A DNA stretch of 10,879 nucleotides from Paraprevotella sp. (lineage in GTDB: Bacteria > Bacteroidota > Bacteroidia > Bacteroidales > Bacteroidaceae): the NCBI GenBank assembly GCA_017630975.1, contig JAGBUF010000326.1:1-10879 (forward strand). The letters run 5' to 3'. Below are positions 7,470 through 10,879 of the stretch, piece after piece. The position numbers and the translations under genes are program-made. The stretch's first letter is position 1, and every line of letters begins with the position of its first letter. The notes beneath the pieces are model-generated. The model saw nothing but the letters and a program-made list of their open reading frames with translations, ran no database searches and had not been told where the DNA came from.

Positions 7470-8174
7470 TTATTCAAAGTATAGCGTTAGCACAATCATT
7501 TTGGACGATGCACCGTCCAGTGAGTTTGTGAATTTTCGGAGTGAACTGTCTATCAGGTCATTCCTTTTTTTCTGTAAAATATCTACCAATCCGAAACAGA
7601 ATTTCAATTCGGGAATCAGTTTGAAGAAAGGCAGGTAGAAGTCGCAGCCCATACCGATTTCAATGTAACAATCAAACGGCTTCATTAACAAAGCCTTTTG
7701 TTTTTTCGTGGTAAGATCCAACATGGGATTGACACCTACCAAAAAATAAGGCCGATAATTGTTGTGGCGAGGTCCGGATAGTTTCAGGCCTAATGGTAAT
7801 GATATATAGGTTGACTTGATGTTCTGAGTACTATCGCGTCCGCTGACCTGTTCGTGAAAGGCGATATGTTTCTGACCGAAGTGCATGGTGGGCGTCAGTC
7901 GCAATGCCATGTAATTGTTGAGGCGCATTTCGCCAAGGACTCCCACACTGAACCCGGGGTTGTAATTATCAACTTCAGCATACCATTGTTCGCCACTGAC
8001 AGGATCTATATAGCCATTGTTCTTCAGCTCAAGATCTTGCATGTGTAAGCCAAAGAAGAAGCCCCAATGGAATTTGCGTTGGTCAATGTAGGGGCGATGC
8101 TGCACCTTCTGCTCTTGTGCATGTGTTTGGCACAAGGTTAGCAAGCAGAGTATGGCGAGCAGGTATCGTTTCAT
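7470..8174 (-). CDS. PorT-like outer-membrane beta-barrel protein
   Basis: A 234-residue protein with a signal peptide (MKRYLLAILCLLTLCQTHA, then QEQ). It contains alternating amphipathic strands rich in aromatic residues and glycine, and ends in VLTLYFE, as expected for an 8-10-strand outer-membrane barrel. Stretches such as KFHWGFFFGLHMQDLELK (34-51), TYISLPLGLKLSGP (122-135) and YRPYFLVGVNPMLDL (140-154) resemble PorT. PorT is a component needed for type IX secretion in Porphyromonas gingivalis and is about 240 residues there. Many Bacteroidales keep a PorT-family barrel without a complete recognisable type IX system, so its role here is unproved; a generic 'outer membrane beta-barrel' call is the fallback. 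It diverges from the ferredoxin gene. Confidence 0.75.
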   Translation of the reverse strand: MKRYLLAILCLLTLCQTHAQEQKVQHRPYIDQRKFHWGFFFGLHMQDLELKNNGYIDPVSGEQWYAEVDNYNPGFSVGVLGEMRLNNYMALRLTPTMHFGQKHIAFHEQVSGRDSTQNIKSTYISLPLGLKLSGPRHNNYRPYFLVGVNPMLDLTTKKQKALLMKPFDCYIEIGMGCDFYLPFFKLIPELKFCFGLVDILQKKRNDLIDSSLRKFTNSLDGASSKMIVLTLYFE

Positions 8175-8203
8175 TTATCACTGATATTTATTAGAAATCA
8201 ACG

Positions 8204-8211
8204 CAAAGATA
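8204..8211 (-). promoter_or_regulatory. -7 promoter element of the PorT-like gene
   Basis: On the minus strand TATCTTTG matches TAnnTTTG, 29 bases before the start at 8174. No clear TTTG occurs 19-21 bases upstream, so the -33 half is weak. Confidence 0.6.
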
Positions 8212-8250
8212 CGTCTGTTATTGTATTTTTGCATTCCTTTTCGCCATAAA

Positions 8251-8268
8251 ATCACTAAAAATAGTGAT
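8251..8268. promoter_or_regulatory. 18-bp palindrome, candidate operator
   Basis: ATCACTA-AAAA-TAGTGAT is a perfect 7-bp inverted repeat with a 4-base spacer. It ends six bases before the -33 TTTG of the ferredoxin promoter and is about 40 bases upstream of the PorT-like gene's -7 element. The position suits a regulator of either gene. The core TCACTAAAAATAGTGA resembles an NrdR box (idealised ACACTATATATAGTGT, 12 of 16 positions), but only one copy is seen and no nrd gene is present. The bound factor is unknown. Confidence 0.5.
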
Positions 8269-8274
8269 AAAATA

Positions 8275-8306
8275 TTTGTGGAGATATGATTTAAATACTA
8301 CCTTTG
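8275..8306 (+). promoter_or_regulatory. promoter of the ferredoxin gene
   Basis: TTTG (8275-8278), 20 bases, then TACCTTTG (8299-8306): a good match to the Bacteroides -33/-7 consensus. Predicted start of transcription is near 8313, leaving about 44 nt of leader. Confidence 0.8.
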
Positions 8307-8356
8307 TCCAACTCAAGTGAGCGAAAATAGAATTAATCATTTAAAATTAGAACAAT

Positions 8357-8521
8357 ATGGCTTACGTAATTAACGACGATTGTGTAGCTTGCGGAACTTG
8401 TATTGATGAGTGTCCGGTAGGAGCTATCTCAGAAGGTGATAAGTATGTTATCGATGCTGATGCTTGTACTGAGTGTGGTACTTGCGCAGACGTTTGTCCT
8501 TCTGGTGCGATTACATTGTAA
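8357..8521 (+). CDS. 2[4Fe-4S] ferredoxin, bacterial (clostridial) type
   Basis: A 54-residue low-potential electron carrier, soluble in the cytoplasm. It starts MAYVINDDCVACGTC and contains two full cluster motifs CxxCxxCxxxCP: Cys9, 12, 15, 19 and Cys37, 40, 43, 47. By the known fold, the first three cysteines of each set and the last of the other set hold each cluster. The protein is very acidic, as usual for these ferredoxins, and the length matches the clostridial type (about 55 residues). In an anaerobe it would link pyruvate:ferredoxin oxidoreductase, hydrogenase or Rnf-type enzymes. None of those genes is adjacent, so it appears monocistronic, with its own promoter and terminator. Start at 8357 is supported by homology and the upstream AATTAGAACAAT leader; no strong Shine-Dalgarno is seen. 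Confidence 0.97.
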   Translation: MAYVINDDCVACGTCIDECPVGAISEGDKYVIDADACTECGTCADVCPSGAITL

Positions 8522-8541
8522 TCATTGCACAATGAAAGTAC

Positions 8542-8578
8542 AACGGTGACTTTTCCTAAGGAAAGTCGCCGTTTTTTT
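8542..8578 (+). terminator. rho-independent terminator of the ferredoxin gene
   Basis: AACGGTGACTTTTCC (8542-8556) pairs with GGAAAGTCGCCGTT (8560-8573), with one G-T pair and one bulged T, a short TAA loop, and a run of seven T at 8572-8578. It begins 20 bases after the stop codon. Confidence 0.88.
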
Positions 8579-8605
8579 GTAGTTGACGATTAAATCCCTC
8601 TATAA

Positions 8606-8649
8606 CAACAAACGCATGGATGGCAATGTTGCCGTCCATGCGTTTGTTG
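8606..8649. terminator. long hairpin downstream of the large secreted-protein gene
   Basis: CAACAAACGCATGGA (8606-8620) pairs perfectly with 8635-8649. Pairing can continue through one T-G pair and GGCAA/TTGCC to an almost closed loop. It lies 13 bases beyond the stop of the minus-strand gene and is convergent with the ferredoxin terminator. Neither side has a good T-run, so it may work as a 3' mRNA-stabilising hairpin or an imperfect terminator. Confidence 0.6.
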
Positions 8650-8662
8650 ATATGGTCTATGA

Positions 8663-10879
8663 TTATTTTACAATCACTTTCTTCTTATTGACAATGTAGA
8701 TGCCCTTCGGAAGTCCTTGTAGTGAATTCCCAACTTTCACTCCCTGCAGGTTGTAGACACCAGAAGTTGTCATGTTGATACGTTCATTTACTTGCTCCTG
8801 AATGTCTGTTACAGTGTCCTTGTCAAAGTCGCCGTAGAAATACAAGCGGAAGTTGTCAAAACAGGTCCAATGGTGTACGCCACCTTCTGTTGTCCTCAAA
8901 CCACATTTCAAAGCGCCTTTCTTGGTGAGGGTTGTTACCACCTCGTTTTCATACTCACCATCAGCAAAGCGTTTTGCTGCAGAAAGCATGGTGTTCGGGA
9001 GATACATGATAGGACTGCCTACTTGTATATCCTCGGTGTGTGACGCCCTGCTGTGTGCTTCAGAAGCGATGTGCTTGATGTTGGTCTTGTCAGAACGTGC
9101 ATATAGAACGGCGTTGACATTGTCTGTTCCATTAATAAATTCCTCGTAGCAGGTTTCGTACCATCCCGGGCGTTGGAATCCTTGCATCATCAACTTGTAT
9201 GTTCCAGCAGGAGCATCAGAGATGTTTTGGGTCATATTGTATGTGACCTCAAAAAATTCTCCACAAGAATGATCCAAAACAGGCATGTTTGTCCATCCCG
9301 ATTCATCGTCAAAGTTAGGATTCTCTATCAAGAAGGTGATATTGAATGGCTGTTCCACATCTGTAGGTGTGGTATTGCCAAGGAATGTCATACTTGCTGC
9401 TTTCGCTTCATCGTATAATGCCTGGAATTCAGATGTTGTCTCTGCCTTTAAGGCTTCTTGTTCAAGTGATTCCAATGTTGTGCTTAATGTTGCGTCAGCA
9501 TTTTCTGCTTTTTCCTTGTGAGGAACATCCAATAATGCCTTGATGTCGCCAAACAGATTGTTGAGTTTTTCAGTGTATGCCTCTTTGCCATTCTTGTCAA
9601 ATTCCTCCAGCTCTTGAGAAGAGAGGAATAACCAGCGTTGGTTGGTGGCAGAATTTTCCAAATTGAATGATGCTGTAGTTGTTCCGCCATTGGTGTTTGC
9701 TTGCAAACATGGAGGTGTGTTTTTGTTTTGCGGTACAATTACCCAGAAACCTTGTTTTTCGAATTTTTCAAAAATGGTAGCTCTTACACGACCACCCATG
9801 AGTTGGAAATTCTCCGTGCTACTTGGTGTGGTTTTGCTGGCAGTCTTGATGCTGTTAGAAGAGTAGGTGAAATATTTACCGCTCTTGGCATTTTTGATTC
9901 TATAATAGCAGGTAGAAGGTACGAATTCAACGAACCAGGCGTATGCATCGTCTGCCATTACCTCACTGTTACTCTTTGCCACCCATTTCAATGTTCCGGT
10001 GCTGGTTTCTGTCAGATAAGAATCGTTCAAACCACAACTGGAATCCTCGTTCTTGATATAGTATTTCACGTTGTCATCTGATCGCAATGTGTATGCAGGT
10101 AGATTTCCGCCTCCCGTCGGAATCAATCCGTCTTCGCAAAGTCCTTGAATAATCATCGCATTGATCATGTATTCAATAGGATTGTTATTATCTTCATGCG
10201 CTCCATTGATACCGAAAGGCCACATGTGTGTTTCATCGCCCGTCATCATTGAAGTATTGTTGTTGTCAAAGAACTGCAATACTTTGTTGGCGCGTTCGCC
10301 CAACCATAATCCACGGTAGCCGGTTTCGCGCAGTGGAGAGTATCCATACCATATATAGTGTGTACCTACACCGACACCATGTGCCATTTCATGCATGATT
10401 GTTCCGGTGCGTTGATAACTGGCATTAGGACCTACGCGCATCCATCCGCCATAACTACAGTCTGCAGTTGGTGTTCCAGAACCATAATTGATGGTACTGT
10501 GATAACCTTTGATACTGGTGAAATTATTGTAATAATTGGTGGCATCAGCTCCCGCTGCGTCAATGCGTTGGTTGGCATCAGCATCGCCACCCCAGTTGTA
10601 AGAGTATGAACATTGACCGCGTGGTATAGTGATGATTTTCAACACTTCACCATAACCCACTGCAAAAGTCTTGGTAAGTGCATATGCGCGAACATAATAT
10701 ACAGTGGCAGGTTGCAATCCTTCCATACGGTAAATCTTGCCGTTCCAATCATAATATGCGGTACTTCGATTGTCATGGATAGTAGGGTCGGGTTGTGTGC
10801 TCCAGCAGAATCCCACTTCTTGTAAATTGCTTTCTGACACGCCGCTGTAGGTCAAACGTCCATATGCGGATGAAGAACC
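8663..10879 (-). CDS. secreted multidomain putative metallopeptidase with FN3, ricin-like and sorting-tail domains (partial, 5' end outside window)
   Basis: 738 residues are visible (numbered from the window edge); the N-terminus with any signal peptide is missing. Residues 1-85 are an FN3-like module of Bacteroides surface-protein type (EVGFCWST, YYVRAYAL). Residues about 90-255 form a zincin-like domain with HEMAHGVGVGTH (163-174; DNA 10358-10393) and a possible Met-turn SMMTG at 210-214. Residues about 260-418 look like a ricin-type beta-trefoil (YYRIKNAKSGKYFTY, NQRWLFL). Residues 420-500 are helical and charged. Residues about 505-685 look like a beta-sandwich carbohydrate-binding module ending HHWTCFDNFRLYFYG. 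Residues 700-738 (GVYNLQGVKV...GIYIVNKKKVIVK) resemble a Bacteroidales type IX sorting tail. A glycan- or glycoprotein-targeting protease is likely but inferred. The frame stays open to the edge, so the TTG at 10853-10855 is not a start. Confidence 0.82.
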   Translation of the reverse strand, partial: GSSSAYGRLTYSGVSESNLQEVGFCWSTQPDPTIHDNRSTAYYDWNGKIYRMEGLQPATVYYVRAYALTKTFAVGYGEVLKIITIPRGQCSYSYNWGGDADANQRIDAAGADATNYYNNFTSIKGYHSTINYGSGTPTADCSYGGWMRVGPNASYQRTGTIMHEMAHGVGVGTHYIWYGYSPLRETGYRGLWLGERANKVLQFFDNNNTSMMTGDETHMWPFGINGAHEDNNNPIEYMINAMIIQGLCEDGLIPTGGGNLPAYTLRSDDNVKYYIKNEDSSCGLNDSYLTETSTGTLKWVAKSNSEVMADDAYAWFVEFVPSTCYYRIKNAKSGKYFTYSSNSIKTASKTTPSSTENFQLMGGRVRATIFEKFEKQGFWVIVPQNKNTPPCLQANTNGGTTTASFNLENSATNQRWLFLSSQELEEFDKNGKEAYTEKLNNLFGDIKALLDVPHKEKAENADATLSTTLESLEQEALKAETTSEFQALYDEAKAASMTFLGNTTPTDVEQPFNITFLIENPNFDDESGWTNMPVLDHSCGEFFEVTYNMTQNISDAPAGTYKLMMQGFQRPGWYETCYEEFINGTDNVNAVLYARSDKTNIKHIASEAHSRASHTEDIQVGSPIMYLPNTMLSAAKRFADGEYENEVVTTLTKKGALKCGLRTTEGGVHHWTCFDNFRLYFYGDFDKDTVTDIQEQVNERINMTTSGVYNLQGVKVGNSLQGLPKGIYIVNKKKVIVK

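Noticed and set aside
7431..7488. AACGCT ... AGCGTT inverted repeat across the convergent stops as a terminator
   Set aside because: Only six base pairs, with 46 bases between the arms and no T-run; likely chance.
8176..8186. TATCA-C-TGATA short palindrome before the PorT-like start
   Set aside because: Only five base pairs per arm in A/T-rich DNA; expected by chance, although it shares ATCACT with the larger palindrome.
8251..8268. FNR/CRP-type operator
   Set aside because: The half-sites ATCACTA/TAGTGAT with a 4-base spacer match neither TTGAT-N4-ATCAA nor TGTGA-N6-TCACA.
10853..10855. TTG as the true start of the large minus-strand gene
   Set aside because: The frame is open to the window edge, the FN3-like module is already under way, and no signal peptide follows the TTG, so the gene is simply cut by the window.
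1..10879. Mobile element, CRISPR array, tRNA/rRNA or prophage
   Set aside because: No regularly spaced repeats, transposase or integrase motifs, or RNA-gene sequences were seen on either strand. Gene content is chromosomal and mostly housekeeping.

Overview
The window looks like chromosomal DNA of a gut-type Bacteroidales bacterium, most likely Bacteroides or a close relative. The evidence is threefold. Several genes are preceded by the Bacteroides -7 element TAnnTTTG, sometimes with TTTG about 19-20 bases upstream. The translation starts mostly lack strong Shine-Dalgarno sequences. The protein families are typical of the phylum: a PorT-like barrel, FN3 modules of the Bacteroides surface type, and a type IX-like C-terminal tail. 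I cannot name a species. No tRNA, rRNA, insertion sequence, CRISPR array or phage gene was seen, and there is no gene-free stretch longer than about 200 bases.

Layout. (1) 1-716, minus: aspartate-semialdehyde dehydrogenase (asd), with its 3' end beyond the window. (2) 828-5196, plus: a tight four-gene run of CPA2-type cation:proton antiporter with a cytoplasmic tail, tRNA t6A dehydratase TcdA, a LolD-like ABC ATPase, and a CvfB-like S1 RNA-binding protein. It closes with a strong bidirectional hairpin terminator. (3) 5270-5638, minus: ribosomal protein L19 (rplS), with a well-formed promoter and a roughly 80-nt leader that can fold into two adjacent hairpins. (4) 5839-7467, plus: a two-gene unit encoding the two halves of a UshA-type 5'-nucleotidase as separate exported proteins in reversed order, C-domain lipoprotein first and metallophosphoesterase domain second. 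(5) 7470-8174, minus: a PorT-like outer-membrane beta-barrel. (6) 8357-8521, plus: a 54-residue 2[4Fe-4S] ferredoxin with a clear promoter, an 18-bp palindrome just upstream of it, and a rho-independent terminator. (7) 8663-10879, minus: a large secreted multidomain protein cut by the window edge. It has an FN3-like module, a zincin-like domain with HEMAHGVGVGTH, a ricin-type beta-trefoil, a helical linker, a beta-sandwich carbohydrate-binding-like module and a C-terminal sorting-like tail.

Most of the region is housekeeping: amino-acid biosynthesis, ion homeostasis, tRNA modification, lipoprotein trafficking, translation and redox. The less ordinary parts are the split and order-reversed nucleotidase, the palindrome in the PorT/ferredoxin divergent region, the L19 leader, and the large putative metallopeptidase. 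The last carries a type IX-like tail and lies near a PorT-like gene. I did not find a convincing wholly new multi-gene system.
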